The position numbers and the translations under genes were made by a program. A stretch of DNA of 64,000 bases from Cervus elaphus (Eukaryota > Chordata > Mammalia > Artiodactyla > Cervidae), in assembly GCF_910594005.1 (NCBI RefSeq), contig NC_057832.1:100079152-100143151 (forward strand). Reading direction: 5' to 3'. The notes below the pieces were generated by a model. That model made no database searches and was not told where the DNA came from. It saw only the letters and a program-made list of their open reading frames with translations. Shown one piece after another: positions 1 to 13,078 of the stretch (position 1 is the stretch's first letter; the number at the start of each line of letters is the position of its first letter).

Positions 1-1453
1 AATTTTAACTTTCTGGGTCTAAATTCTTTTTAATTTTTTAACTTGGGGTCTATAAATTCACGAGTCTGTGGATAGTCTTCAGAGGATTATATCATACGTA
101 AAATTGTGAACATATATGTGCATTTTTCTGGGAAGAGAGCCATAATTTTTATTAGTCTCAGTGGAACCCAATTCCCTACCAGAGTTAATGTACCAGACCT
201 ACTGGAATGGACCTGGTAATCTGCTTTTTGTTTTTATATTTTTTAATAAGCTTGCAATGAGCCATCTAGTCCAGCATCTCAGGAACCATTGCACTGGGTA
301 AGTTCTAAGATTAAAGCCCTTCTGATTCTCTTGAAAATGGTAGAATTTTTAGAACTTTGGAGACTGTCTAGTATACATATAGTTTGTGATGTGCTTATAT
401 CCTTCCTGTCAAAAGATTAAACTGGTCCAAAAGGGTGGGGTTTTTATTTAAAACTTTATTTCAAAGTCTTGGCAGCCTGTGATGATGTTATTTTAAATTA
501 GAAGTGTTCCTAGAATTTTTGTTTGTTAGATCCAGATACAGTATTTCAATCTAACACAAGTTTATGAATTACAGTACTTTTTGATTAATTTTTAATCTGT
601 AAAAATTTTAGCCTCTTTCATTTTTACTATTTCTAAGGAAGGATAGTATCATTAATGAACATTGGTTTCACGGCTACCTTTTGGAACAGTTTAGTTACAG
701 CTCCTCCTTGCTCCCTCCCTCCTCCGAAGACAAAACTACTCACCCAACAAGCCCACTTTTTTTTTCCAGTAAAGTAGTACTTGAATAACTGATAATATAA
801 ACTGAAATGACAAAAGAATAGCTTAAGATTTGAAGATGTCTCTCAGTGTGCTGTGATTACTTTATTTTTATAGAATAAAAGAAATCTATGACAGGCCTAC
901 CTTTTGCTACACGTGTTAGAGGAGTAATGTCAGGGGAGCAAAGAGACTAAAGTGAAAGAAAACAGAAATGAAGCATGCAAGGGAAATGAGTATGTTTTAA
1001 TGACCAATGGAAATGGCGGCAACAAAAAGGCGAGAACCAGTGATTTTCGTTCATTTACCACTTATTTATAGAGTTGGCTTATAAGCAGATACATGTGAAA
1101 ATGGAATATTTAAAATAAATAAGGAGTGTGGTTAAAAAACAGAAGATATAACATCTGATGTCTGGGGGGGCAAATAGCTGCTTTTGCCTCAATATTGTTA
1201 GTTCTGTAAAGATACATTTCCTTTGCATGTATTTGGGAAGTGCAGTAGAAACCAGTAAGTAGTCAACAGCTGCTCACACTCTACTTGAAAGCCCCTAAAA
1301 GAATCAGAGTGATCTTCAAGTTGCCAGCACAGTTGTTCCTCACAATTTTTGACTCCTAAAAACCTAAGGGATGGGAAGTATTAAGTTATTCCAGTAGTTA
1401 GGAATGACTTACTATGGTTTTATTCTTAATAATTAAGTGGCAGTGTAATGATA

Positions 1454-1805
1454 CAGTTAGCTTTCTCTATCCATGAGTTCCACATCCATGGATTCAGCCA
1501 ACCTCAGATCAGAAATATTTGGGGAAAATAGAAAGTTCCAAATAGCAAACACTGAATCTGCTGCACTCCAGCAACTATTTACAGATAATTTACACTGTAT
1601 TTACAACTACTTACATAGCATTTACATTGTATTAGGTATTATCAATCTAGAGAGGATTTGAAGTATACAGGAAGATGTATGAGTAGGTTGTATGCCTACG
1701 TAAGCCTTAACCATTTTATAGAATAAGGGAGTTGAACATCCTTGGATTTTGGTATTTGCAGGGGGGTCCTGGAACCAATCCCCAGTTGATATTGAGGGAT
1801 GACTG
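1454..1805 (+). mobile_element. MER2 (Tigger-group) DNA transposon
   Basis: About 352 bp, near the full length of the non-autonomous MER2 family. It starts CAGT and ends ACTG, and is flanked by the TA target dinucleotide (1452-1453 and 1806-1807). The internal wording (ATCCATGGATTCAGCCAACC near the start, GGTCCTGGAACCAATCCCC near the end) is characteristic. The 62-codon open frame inside is not a gene. Confidence 0.85.
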
Positions 1806-1974
1806 TATAATGGAGAATCTTGGGAGAGGAGAGCAACTTCTTTAGGGAGTTGGGAGAGTGTACTTTTGGTTGAGAATTACTCCCTCAATATTCATTCATT
1901 CATTTAACAAGTGTTTATTCAAGTGCCTCTATTATACATACTTTTTTCAGGTGCTAAATTGAATTCCGGTTATG

Positions 1975-2145
1975 AGCATTATTGACTGCATGGGTTTGAA
2001 TCCTGGAGTTTTTACTTACTTATTTAGCTAAGTGACCTTGGGCAAATTATTTAATCTCTCTGTGTCTTAATTTCCTCATCTGTAAATTTGGGATCATAAT
2101 TTTTATCTATCTCTGAGTTGTGGTAAGGATTAAATGAGTTCTTGG
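1975..2145 (+). repeat. MIR SINE
   Basis: MIR core wording: a GACCTTGGGCAAATTA-like segment followed by CTCATCTGTAAA and a GGATTAAATGAG tail. Confidence 0.75.
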
Positions 2146-2176
2146 AAGAGTATTTTTATTAAGGAATACAGTTATT

Positions 2177-2215
2177 TTCACACACACACATACAAACATA
2201 TATACATATACATAA
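2177..2215 (+). repeat. CA/TA microsatellite
   Basis: (CA)n passing into imperfect CATA units. Confidence 0.8.
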
Positions 2216-2829
2216 TGCGTGACTAAACCAGAACACAGTACAGTATAGCACTGTAACTCATATTTTGGTTTGTATTAATTTATACACTCTTTGTTTCAAA
2301 AAAGATTTGAGGCAGAACCAAAGTCTCCTAAGGAATACTCTGTACCCAGGCAGCACAGCAGAACCGATACAGGTTCAGATCTTATTTTGAAACGCAAAGG
2401 CAGACGTTTAAAAATGAATGTATATACATGCTGGGAATAGAGTGTATGCTCAGTAAATGTCATTTCTCTTATGTTTAAAAGGAAGTAATTTACTTAACAA
2501 GTTGGTCACTGTCAGCCCAAAGTGTGCCATGGCACAGGTAGACATAGTTCTGTGGGTGCATTAGGGGTAGAGTGCAGGCTGAATTTTAGCTCCCATTTAG
2601 CCACTTGGCATGGAGTTCTCAGGCAGTAAGCAGTCTGCACAAGCGTGCAGTGATTCTGAATACAGTATTAATTTGCTTCTCATTTGAAATTTGTTATAAA
2701 TATTGAATTATATAAAGTAGTAGGACCATATCATCTAAACTAGAATTCTTAGATTGAGTTCTCTGTCAATAGTTCTGATTGTTAAAATATTCATTCTTGT
2801 TTCTGATATGTCATTTTGAATGCAGTCTG

Positions 2830-5760
2830 CTCCATATCAACATAGTTGGGTTTTTCTTCTTCGTTCTGGTTTTTATTTTATTTTTCATACTTTTTACCTT
2901 GAGATATTGTAAATTTACATGCAGTTGTAAGGAATAATTCAGAGAGATCCATATACCCTTCATCCAGTTTCCCAGATGATAATATCTTGTTGCTATCCCA
3001 TAGTAACACAACCTGGAAATTGACATTGATACCATCAACTTACTTTACTCAGATTTCATTAGTTTTATATGCACTAATTCATGTGTGTGTCTATGCATGT
3101 GTTTTGAGTGCTGTGTAATTTTGTCACGTGTAGATTTTCATGGCCACCTAGTCAAGATACGGCACAGATCCATTTACAAGGACCCCTCATGTATAGGCAC
3201 AGCCACCTCCCGCAGCAAACCTCTGGTACCCACTAGTCTGTCTTCCATCTCTATATAGTTTCATCATTTCAGTTACGTTATATAAGTGGAATCATGTAAC
3301 CTTTTTTTTCTTTTCCATGTAACCCTTTGACACTGGCTTTTTTATTCAGCATAATTCCCTTGAGAGCCATCCAAGTTGTCGCCCCCATCAGTAGTTAGTT
3401 TATTGGTACTGAGTAGTCTGCCATGGTACAGATAGAACCGCAGTTTGTCTCCCCATTCTGATTGATTGGAAAGTTGTTCAGGCTTTGGCTCTTGCGAATG
3501 AACTTTCTGTGAACATTTGTGGACAGGTTTTTGTGTAAGCTTAAGGTATTTTTTTCCTCCCAGTTTCTTGGTGTTGAATTTTACCAAATGCTTTTTCTCC
3601 ATTTATTAAGATGATTGTATAGTTTTTCCTCTTTATTCTGTGTTTGTGGTGAATTATACTGATTTTTGAATTTTTTATCAGTCTCACATTTTGGGGACAA
3701 ATTTCACTTAGTCATGATGTGTTATCCTTTTTATGTAATTTTGATTTGATAATATTTTGTTTAGAATTTTTGTGCCTGTGTTTCAAAGGATGTTGACCTG
3801 TAATGATTTTTAATACCTTTATCAGACTTTGATATGTGGGTTCTACTAGTCTCATAAATGAGATTCTCTATTCTCTGTAAGCATTTGTGTCTGCCTTAAA
3901 TGTTTGGAGTGAAGCCATATTAAAGTTTTTACATAATACTTAAGTTTATATTTTCCATCAATACCTATATTAGTCATCCTCTGCATCTTTTTTTTTTTTT
4001 TTTTACCATTCATGAACTTACCCTTCTCCCAACCCTTCTTTTTACCCTTACAATTATTTCTGTCAGTATCACCTGAGAGTACAGTTTTGAATGTTAGTAA
4101 GCTTTTGTTTTACTAAAACACTTATTTAGGAAGTCCGCAATTCTCTGCTTACTCTTTTCTTTTACTTTGATGATGATTATTGAATTTTTTAGAAAATTCT
4201 AGATATATATCTTTGAGTAATTCTTTCACCAGAACTCTTGAGAGAAGCAAAAATTTTGTGTCTTTGTGCACTCAAAAAATGTCCTGGGAGGGACTTCCCT
4301 GGTGGTCCAGTGGTTAAACCTCCATGTTTCCTCTGCATGTGTCATGGGTTTGATCCCTGGTTGGGGAACTAAGATCCCACGAGCCATGCAGTGCAGCCAA
4401 AAAATAATAATAAAAAAAATTTAAGAATGTCTTAATTTCACTCTCACAACTGACTGAGAGTTTGAGTTGATACAGAATTCTAGTTTAAAAGTATATTTAG
4501 TTGTCCCAGGACCGTTTGTTGAAAAGATTATGCTTTTCTCATTGAGTAATCTTGTCACCTTTGTTAAAAGTCAATTGACCAGAGGTGTATGGATGTACTT
4601 GTAGACTCTTCAGTTCTGTCCCATTAATACACATGTCTATCCTTATGCCAGTACTACAGTTTTGAATACTATGTCTTTGCAGTAAGCTTTGACTCCAGGA
4701 AGTATAAGTCTTCCAGTTCAGTTCTTTTTCAAGATTGTTTTGGTTTTCTGAGTTCCTTGTGTTTCATATGAAGTTTCATATTAGCTTGTCTGTTTCTGTA
4801 AAAAAAGCAGGTGGAATTTTTATAATAATTGCTCAATTCCCTTTTATATCTTAACTTATTAAAATGCTTCCCACCTCTTTTTCCTTCTGTACTGTATTCA
4901 GGTGAATTTCTTTGGCTCCATCTTTTAAACTAGTAATTTAATTTGTTCTTTTTTCCCATCCTTAATTAGTTTTTTTGTTAGTTAAATGATCAAAGTTTAA
5001 TTTCTAAAGTTCCAGTTTATTTCTTCTTAAATGTATTACTGTCTGGTATATCTCAGGATAGCAATTGTACCTAATCTAAGGTCTTACTCTATTTAATTTG
5101 TTAGCTCTCTTTCTTTGGGTGTGAGTTCTTTTTGTCACATTAATAACTTTTTCATGTTTGGGTCTTGGTTTTGTGCTCACTCATCTTTATTTGAGAGTCC
5201 TTGTTAGCCTTCGTGTGAATATTACATCTGTTTACTGCAGCAAGTCTTCACTGACTGTGGGTAGAGATGGAAAATACAGTGAGGTAGAATGTACCAATTG
5301 CCAGTGTTATCTAGTGTCTGTCCCCTCTTTTTCCTGGGATTTAATATCCACCCAGAGCTCTGTCCTGTCTTTTTGATCTAAGTGTTTATATATCCATTGT
5401 TCCTACCTGGGGAGTGACACCTTTCTAGTTTGATGCCATTGTTTTTATCTTGTTACCACTCCTAACCAGTTATGCTGAAATTCTGTAAATTATTTCTGTT
5501 CTTTCTGCTTTCACCTCTGGGCTTATTTAGTTATCTCTGAGGGCTGTTCAGGTCACTTGCAATAGCCTTCTACTCTGGGTGTGTAGGACTGTGGTAAACC
5601 TCCTTTAAGCTGATTCTATCAGCTTTTCATTTTTCAGTGATTGACTAAGACCATTTCTTGCTCTTTTTTTATTATATATTTTTAAAAATGGCTTTTATGT
5701 TATTTGTGAGGTTTTGGGGAGAGGGGAGTTGCTTGCAGTGTGCTCAGCCTACCATCTTGA
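2830..5760 (-). mobile_element. Decayed antisense L1 block
   Basis: Phrases typical of the reverse strand of old L1 elements appear in order: a 3'-UTR-like part at 2890-3550 (CAGTTACGTTATATAAGTGG, ATTCAGCATAATTCCCTTGA), then ORF2-antisense-like wording at 3550-3870 and 4500-4800 (TCCATTAATACACATGTCTA). It is interrupted by a CHR-type SINE. Several fragments may be joined. No open frame survives. The boundaries are approximate. Confidence 0.6.
4290..4420 (+). mobile_element. CHR-type tRNA SINE
   Basis: Starts GGGACTTCCCTGGTGGTCCA, contains a Pol III B-box-like GGTTTGATCCC and ends in GCAGCCAAAAA with an A-rich tail. Flanking near-duplicates AAAAATGTCCT (4274) and AAGAATGTCTT (4423) suggest a target duplication. 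Confidence 0.85.
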
Positions 5761-6239
5761 TTATTGAGGACTACATCATATTTATAGTGAAATAAATAAA
5801 CAGGAAAAACTTAAAAGCTAGCCAAAAGTAAAATCTTGATGAAATGATTGGAAAATTATGGTTTTTGTTTTGAAGAGTAGAAGCAATCACAAATGAAGAT
5901 TGATACTCAAATATATAAAAATTAAAGTTTCAATGAACAAAACTTCAGGAACATGTTTACTTGAAATTGGAAAGATATATTTGGTATGTTGCTGGTTTCT
6001 CTTTTTATCTGCTCTTTGGCTAAAGGAAGAAAACAAGGGTTCTGAAGTTAATGCCTACTTCACCCGAATAACCCTCTGTAGAGTCAATATTAGCCTATGC
6101 CTTTGACGGACTTATGTTGGTTGCTGACAGAGAAGCAGGCCAAAGATGTATGACAAAGCTCTGAAAAAACATCAAAAAGAATTTTTGATTACAACTTTGG
6201 TTCAGTAATTTTCAGTGTTACTTCCTCACTGTTAGCTAA

Positions 6240-6900
6240 ATTTGTTTTATATTTTTCCATTATAAAATAATGTATGTGTTAGAATTTTGGGATAATATAA
6301 AAGGAGTGATAATCCTCAACCTGAATCATAACCACTGTTAACACTTTGATGTTTCTTTATAGTATTTTCTTATCATAGCTTCAAAAAAGTTAGTAATATG
6401 GTATTGTTTTTCTTTCAGTCCAAAAGTAATACCTACGCAGTGAGAAAGCTTGGAAATTAGAGACAGCACTAAGAAAACAAAACAAAATTGCTCTTAATAA
6501 CTGCCCAAAGATAACCACAATTAAAATCTGATGTCTCTCCTGCCTGAAATTTTCATGACTATATATACTTTTTTCTTTGTTGATATGGTATGATACGCTA
6601 CTGCTATTTTGTACCTGTACCTTTCATTTGCAATATATTGTGAATGTGAATATTAGCAAGTACTCGCTTATGTACTTTTAGTGGTGCGTAGAATGTGAAT
6701 ATATTTAAGTATGTTTACTTAGCATACTTACTTAACCATCTTTGTATGGTTGGACTCTGAAAGTGTTTCAGATTTTTTACCATTATAAATAATACCGTAG
6801 TACCTTTGTCCATACATCTTTCCATGCATGCATGATTGTTTCTTTAGGAATAAATTCCTAGAAGTGGAATAGCTGGGTCAAAGGGTATGTACATTTCAAT
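6240..6900 (-). mobile_element. Old LINE 3'-UTR fragments
   Basis: Ends with the familiar CCTAGAAGTGGAATAGCTGG and TCAAAGGGTATGTACATTT, typical of old L1 sequence on the reverse strand. The boundaries are approximate. Confidence 0.5.
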
Positions 6901-7117
6901 GCTTTTGATACATAAAGATGTCAAATTTTAAGCTAATCACTTGTTATATTTTGTCTTGTATTGCTATCTAATTGTTTTATGTGTTTGTCTTGTCTCCCTA
7001 ATTAGAATATAAGCTTGAGGGCAAGGGGACTTTCTTATGCATCTTATGTATCCTTTGATAGTGTGGTTTACAGTGTTGGACTTATGAGTGATCGACAAGT
7101 ATTGTATTGACTTAAAG

Positions 7118-7449
7118 CTGTGGTTCTCCAATCTTTGGATGCCATAAACCTATAAATTAAAAAATATGTATCTATTTGGGGATACACACAGGCTTGCAGA
7201 ATTTCTATTTTTCCAAGAAAGAATATTAAAAAACAAAATCAGCTACCATTTTCTATCACCTTCATCTCACAAAAGAATATTTAATAACAAAAGTTTCTAA
7301 TTTCTGAAAAAGGGATAGACTTTAAATGGAACATTTTAGTATTTAAAAAACTTACTGCCTTGTCCATATTTTTATTATTTTGTGTTGTATTGGTAAATCT
7401 GTACCTTAGCCCAGCAGTGGCCTATAGGCCAACATTTGGGAACTACTGA
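7118..7449. mobile_element. hAT-type non-autonomous DNA transposon
   Basis: Ends match as inverted repeats (GTGGTTCTCCAA at the left, TTTGGGAACTACTG at the right), as in the MER hAT-Charlie families. The interior is AT-rich and noncoding. The exact family was not determined. Confidence 0.6.
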
Positions 7450-7689
7450 TTTAAAAGACTTAGAGGATTAACAGATAAACTCTTTGCAAAATAAATAATT
7501 CTTCCCTTTGCCCACACGTCTGTCTCCTCCACAATATTAAGTATACATGTACAGGTAATGCCATTTCATTACACAGAATCTGTGTATCTGTACGTACATG
7601 TGCTACATCTAAGATATTTCCATTTGCCAAAATAAAAAGCTATATGCTTTCTAAGGAATTTGAGACAGGTTAAGTGTGATGTAGTAGAA

Positions 7690-7800
7690 AGAAGGCATGT
7701 ATTATGAGTCAGACTGCCCAGACTTGACTCCTGGCTTTGGCATTAAGTCACTTAATTTTTTTTTTAGCTTCCTTATAAATTAAGATGATAATATCTTCCT
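7690..7800 (+). repeat. MIR SINE fragment
   Basis: A segment CAGACTTGACTCCTGGCTTT then TAAGTCACTTAA, matching the MIR core order, interrupted by a T-run. Confidence 0.6.
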
Positions 7801-7844
7801 TGAAGTGTTTTTATTGCCCCTGTTATAGCAGTTACCTCACTGAA

Positions 7845-8060
7845 GTGTAATTATTTGTTTAGGCATCTGCCTTCCTCAGAAGACCATGAGTTCTTGGGGC
7901 TAGGAGTCATATCCTCCTCTGGCTACTGTGGAGCCTAGCCTGGGGCTCACAGCAGAGCAGGTGCTTAATGAAATGACTGTTCAATCCATACAGGCTTATT
8001 GTGAGGATCAAATGAGATAACATGTATAGAACCTCTTTGTAAACTTTAAATTCAATACCA
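7845..8060 (+). repeat. L2 3' end followed by MIR tail
   Basis: AGCAGGTGCTTAATGAAATG resembles the conserved L2 3' terminus. The following GTGAGGATCAAATGAGATAA is MIR-like. Confidence 0.55.
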
Positions 8061-8824
8061 ATGTTAATTGTTTTTATTGCCTATAAGAGCTGTCTTTGGG
8101 AGCTATCAAAACTTTGAGAAGAGACAAAATTATCCCATTAACACTTTGCATTTTTCTTCTATATTATAAGAAAACGAGTTTTAATTGGGATTAATGTGCA
8201 GTTAATTTGCTTCCTGTGAAGGCAGAAAAATTTCCTTCTTTTTCTCCCCCCACAGTGGAATTGTCAAATGTTAAATGTTTGTTTTATTTGTTTGCTATCA
8301 TAAAATTTTAATTTAGTGAGATCAGCTTATTTCATATTTAAAGGATGGTGCCCATTGCTTTATCCTGTTAACCATAAAACTGATAAAAGAATTACCAAAC
8401 CCAGAAGAGAACAGGAGCCTACGTTATATCAAATTAGTTTTAGTAAGAGCTCGCTTTTTAACATTCACTCATTTTTAAAAATGTCATCGTTTCTGATCTG
8501 TTTATAAAGCTCCTGGTCAATTTTTGCCACAAGATGGCATTGGTGATTATTGAATGCATGTTCTGTTGAACCAGAATTTTGAAAAATGGTGCACATAATT
8601 GTTCATGTTGTTTTGGGGATGAATTGAAAACCTTCATCACTGCTTATATATTAATTTGATTTTGCTTTGACTTCCAAAACAGGGTTAAATGCTACTTTAC
8701 ATCATTTCTTTCTGTATTCAAGTATTGTTTTGTTTCCTGTTTTTCTGTCTATAACTACAGTTGCTATGTATTATTTGCCATGTGTTGTATGTGTCTGACT
8801 TATTGCTGATAATTGTGGTAACAG

Positions 8825-8911
8825 GTAAGAAGAAAATACGATGGGACCCAGTTAGGAGGCGCTTCATTCAGTCCTGTCCCATCATAAGGATCCCTAACAG
8901 GTTTTTGAGAG
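8825..8911 (+). CDS. KLHDC10: KLHDC10 exon 2 (basic leader)
   Basis: An 87-bp internal exon with the acceptor AG at 8823-8824 and the donor GTGGGT at 8912. The first two bases finish a Gly codon begun in exon 1, 28 full codons follow, and the last base G starts a Gly codon completed at 24048. It encodes a strongly basic segment (three Lys, then Arg-rich, ending RIPNRFLR) that matches the region just before the first kelch repeat of KLHDC10. It is only 29 codons long and has no ATG of its own. It was found by matching the protein and by phase agreement with the next exon across a 15-kb intron. Confidence 0.93.
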
Positions 8912-9289
8912 GTGGGTGATAACTAGCAAGAGATCTGTGCTTCGTATGGGTTAAAGGGAGCTTTGAATTTTCTAAACTCAAAACTCTGGTTGTTAAAAAT
9001 TGTCTGAACAGCTAAAATTGGATTAAGGAAAGTCTATAATTTTAATTTTAAACCTGTATTTCGTATTGAGCACTGTTGGAACTGTAATTATAAGTTTCAG
9101 GAAGTTAGAATGACTTCATATGTATTAGATGGTAGAAATAAATCATCTCACTGATATCAGTATTATTCCCCTGTAAATATATTAAAAAGAACTTTGAATA
9201 ATTTATAAAATAAGGGTATGGGAAATGCTTTTCTAAATATGATTTTAAGGAAGAAATAAAATTTATATGACTATAAATTTATATGTTAG

Positions 9290-9720
9290 AAACCATTAAT
9301 AAAAAAATAAAGGGGCAAATATTTGTAACAAATGGTTAGTATCATGAATATATAAAGAGCTCTTACAAATCAAAAGTTTAAAAACAAATACCCATTGGAA
9401 AAATAGGCAAAAGAACATGAATAATCAATTAATAAAAAAATAATAAAAAGCTCAATAAATGTGAACAGATGTTTATTTTCACTATTGTTATAAACATAAC
9501 TGAAATAATAAGATTTTTTGCCTATTAGATCAGCAAAGACTAAAAATAAGAGTATTCAGTGTTGCAATGGTATGGGGAAATCCAAGCTCATATACTGAAG
9601 GAAGTATAAATTTAACACCGCCTTTCTGGATTTAATTTGGCAGTATGTATCAAAAGCCTTAAAAATGTTCACATCCTTTGACCTAGTAATCTTAGTTTTA
9701 GGTTTCATGATTCTGTTGTT
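9290..9720 (+). mobile_element. Old L1 3' region fragment
   Basis: Wording such as TTTGGCAGTATGTATCAAAA and AAAAATGTTCACATCCTTTG in the order found in old L1 ORF2-end/3'-UTR sequence. Decayed. Confidence 0.65.
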
Positions 9721-10067
9721 GTTTTTTTTTTTTTTTCAATAAAACATACTCCTACTGAAAAAAAGAAAATCTCAGAAAAGGGTTGAAAATTCTGGTTCAC
9801 ACTCTTGTTCTAGATATAACAAATTGTCAGACAAGCATTCTTAATATTATAATTTAGACCTTATTTAAAAGCCAGTTTATCTAATTTTGACTGAAGAGAT
9901 TATTAAAAAAAAAAAAGTCTAGAAAAAAGTCCTGCAGCAGCTAAAGACGTTTCTGTATCTAGCGCCTAATCTATTTTTAGCAGCCCCTCCAGATCATGAA
10001 CAAATAAAAGCTAAATAGGTCAAGATAAGATACAGAGGGTGCTATGCTACCTTTTTTAAGAATCTGC

Positions 10068-10193
10068 TTTTTCTTTTATTTTTTGGCTGCACTGCATGGC
10101 TTGTGGGGTTTTAGTTCCCCAACTAGGGATTGAACCTGGGCCATGGAAGTGGAGGCACCTAGTCATAACCACTGGACCACCAGGGAATTCCTG
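10068..10193 (-). mobile_element. CHR-type tRNA SINE
   Basis: Reverse-oriented copy: TTTTTTGGCTGCACTGCATG at the left, CCACTGGACCACCAGGGAA at the right. Confidence 0.85.
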
Positions 10194-11149
10194 TATGCTA
10201 CCTTCTAGCAAAAATAATTTTATTAATAGAAACTAAGAGGTAATTTTAGTGTTATGTGACAAAAAGAAAAAAAAAAAAAAAACCATTGTGAACACGTGGC
10301 CAAGCAGTACATCTAATTCTATAACATAATTTTTCTTTTTCCTATTTAAAAGATTAAAATGCTTATTGATTTATAATGAGAAAGCTAACTTGGGCTGACT
10401 AAACTTAAGTATAGTTAAGCAATTGTGTAATTAGGATATAAAACTCAATATGATATCAATTTTGTACAATTATAAACATAAAAAAAACAAAGGAAATAGT
10501 GAAATAACATTTTGTCTGGTTGGTGGGATTTTATTTTCTTTTGTATATTCTCTGTTTTCCAATGTTTTAATCATGGAAAAAAGAGATTAGTACAGGTAAG
10601 TTTCATACCTTTCGTTATTTTTGTAAGCCCTAAATTGCCTCAAAAAATGGCTGAGGAAGAAGGACTTTGACTGTGCTGAGAAGAGTGAGGTGGGACTAAA
10701 CTCAGCATTAGCAACATCAAGATCCCCAGTGACCACCCCTAACTCAGTGGCCTTGTCTTAGTTCTCACCTTTGACCTGTTTGTAGTGTTTGATCTGTTGA
10801 CCACCTGCACCTTCTTAAATTTTTCTCTCCTTTTGGGTTATACTTTGACGTACAATCTGAGATGTTTTCTTCCAACCTCTTTGATTGTTCATTCTGTTTC
10901 CTGTACTAGCTTCTTTCTTCCTTCTCACTAAAGACGGGTATTACTCCAACTGTTCTGTCCTCTCCATTATCTCCTTCTGTTATCTCATCAGATTTCACAG
11001 ACTTAACTAACCTTGTTCGTTCATTCATGCTTTCATTCTTTCAGTATTTTTTGACTGCCTCTTGGGTAACAGGCTCTGTGCTAGCTCACTAATTTAGATA
11101 CTAGAGAATCAGGTAAAGAAATAATTACAGAATAATTTGAATGTGTAAT

Positions 11150-11790
11150 TCTTTGTGGTAAATGTCCTGATGAGGTAGTATGGTGTGGGAGCGCAAGAAG
11201 AGGTACCTAACTCAGCATGTGGGAAGGACAGAGGAAGGGAAGTCATCAGAATGGCTTTTCAGAAGAGATACACTGTGTAGTCTGAGTAGGTGTTAACAGG
11301 GCAAGGTTGGGGACCAAGCAGCTTGAGTAAAGGCAGTTAGGCAGAACAGAGTGTGGTCTTTCGCGGGACAGTAGGAAGTTCAGCGGAGTGGGAGAGAGTG
11401 AGGATAGACACTGGAGAGGGCCCAGATCAAGTTGGGCACCGTCCCCGGGGAGTTTTTAGGATCAGTTTATTTAACTAGCAAAGAGATTTCAGTGGAAGAC
11501 CAGTTACAAGGTTGTTAGAGTTAGCAAGGTGAGAAATGATGGAGACTACAACTAAGGTAGTTACATATAGTAGGACCAGAGAGTAGGTAATTGATTTAAA
11601 ATGTAACGAAGTGGAATTAGGTGAGACTTGATTACCACTTGAAGAGGAGGAGGGAAAAGTCAAGAAAGCTTCAGCTTTCTGTGTGGACCATTTTCTCTTT
11701 ACCAGGTGTTGTATTAGATGGATGGAAGGGCAGATTGAGGGAAAAGATAATAAATTCAGTTTAAACTTACCAAACCAATAATAGCATATC
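11150..11790. repeat. Ancient interspersed repeat, family not determined
   Basis: Purine-rich wording (CAGAATGGCTTTTCAGAAGA, then AAGAGATTTCAGTGG) resembles the segment at about 60720-61330, suggesting two copies of one old mammalian repeat. Extent and class are uncertain. Confidence 0.4.
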
Positions 11791-11799
11791 CTTGGACAC

Positions 11800-12065
11800 T
11801 CAGTCTAGGAGTTATTTCAGGGAAACCTCTTTGGAAGCCTCTCTTGGTTTTGATGGCACCCTCTGTGTACCTGCCTGTATCACAGTACTTATCACACTGA
11901 ATTATAGTCACTTGTTTACTTGTTTTGTGCCTGCCGTAGACTGTAAGCTCTGTAAGGGCAGGGACAGTGGAACAGTGCCTTTCATTTCTTTATCTCCAGT
12001 TTGTAGCACAGTGCATGTGGTAGGTGTATCGTATGTATTTGAGTTGAATTTGTTACTTTTAAGGC
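11800..12065 (+). repeat. L2 LINE 3' end
   Basis: Contains TAGACTGTAAGCTCTGTAAG then GGGCAGGGAC and AGCACAGTGCATGTGGTAGG, the conserved 3' part of L2. Predicted short proteins here are chance. Confidence 0.75.
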
Positions 12066-12529
12066 TGCTGTCAAGAGAATAGGATGGGACTAAAATTTTA
12101 GTACATTTTTTACTTCCTTCTGGTGATAGTGACAGCAAACTAATGAGTTGCTGAGAATATGAAAATGCAGTTTAGTGTTTCCTTAGTTTTTTTTTTTTTT
12201 TAAGTTATCTATACTCTTGAAATTGCCACTTTTAAGCCTCTCATTTTGGAACTTATACACATTACCTCTTTTGATTCTGATTAAACAGTTTCATGGTACT
12301 CATTTTCTGTCACTAGATTCCTTCACTAGATCCTGTATCTTTTCTAAAAGATATTTTCTGCCCATGTAAAAAGTAGTGTGAAAACAATACCAGTGTAGTG
12401 AAGACAATGTGTTTTCATTGCAAAATGATGGTCCAATTATACCCATTTCCTCTCCCATACTATATTACTGAAAATAATAAAACAGACATACAAAAAAGAA
12501 TGAATCATAATTGTATTGAAAAACAGTAA

Positions 12530-12745
12530 AGGGAGGCTTTGAAGCCAGATTACCCATGTCTGAATCCAGGATCTGGCATTTACCAACTATGTGACTTTGG
12601 GCAAGTTGCTTATTCTTTTTTTTTTTTTTTAACCTCAATTTCCTCATCTGCAAAATTAGGATGATGATAATGATACCAGCTTCCTAGGGTTGCTGTGAGT
12701 ATCAAGAGAGGTAACATGTGCAAAGCACTCAAGAGCTTTTACGTT
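12530..12745 (+). repeat. MIR SINE with internal T-run
   Basis: MIR core (ATGTGACTTTGGGCAAGTTG) interrupted by a T-run, then CTCAATTTCCTCATCTGCAA and the tail GCAAAGCACTCA. Confidence 0.8.
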
Positions 12746-13078
12746 CAGCCAGTATTGACTTAATGTTAGCCGCTGTCATTCTTGCTATTGTTATAATACC
12801 AGAAAATTGGTGGAATTTCAGGGTAATAGAAAACAGTTGGAATCATAATGATTGAGAAACCAGAACAGAATAAAATGCAACCCCAAGTAGGTACTCCTGC
12901 TGCATGCTGAAAGAGAATTTCTTAATGGAACTTCTTTCCTGAAACTCAGAGCCTGGAATCAGCAAGCGTAGGAGGAAGGAGAAGGTTGGGGGGAAATGGA
13001 ACATCAGGGCAAATAATTAAGAGACTGCCTTCAAAACTATTATTTCCTCTACTTCTTTCCCTCCCTGGCAATGGCTTT

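Larger units (their letters stand above)
1..8824 (+). other. KLHDC10 intron 1 (3' part)
   Basis: Noncoding AT-rich sequence up to the acceptor of exon 2 (pyrimidine-poor tract then AG at 8823-8824). It holds a MER2 DNA transposon, MIR and L2 pieces, a long decayed antisense L1 block, a CHR-type SINE and a hAT-type element, each listed separately. No further exon was recognised. 1-1453 and 8060-8824 contain no repeat I could name. Confidence 0.75.

Noticed and set aside
4290..4420. tRNA-like sequence with a B-box
   Set aside because: Head of a CHR-type SINE; no intact cloverleaf, A-rich tail present. The same applies to the other SINE heads.
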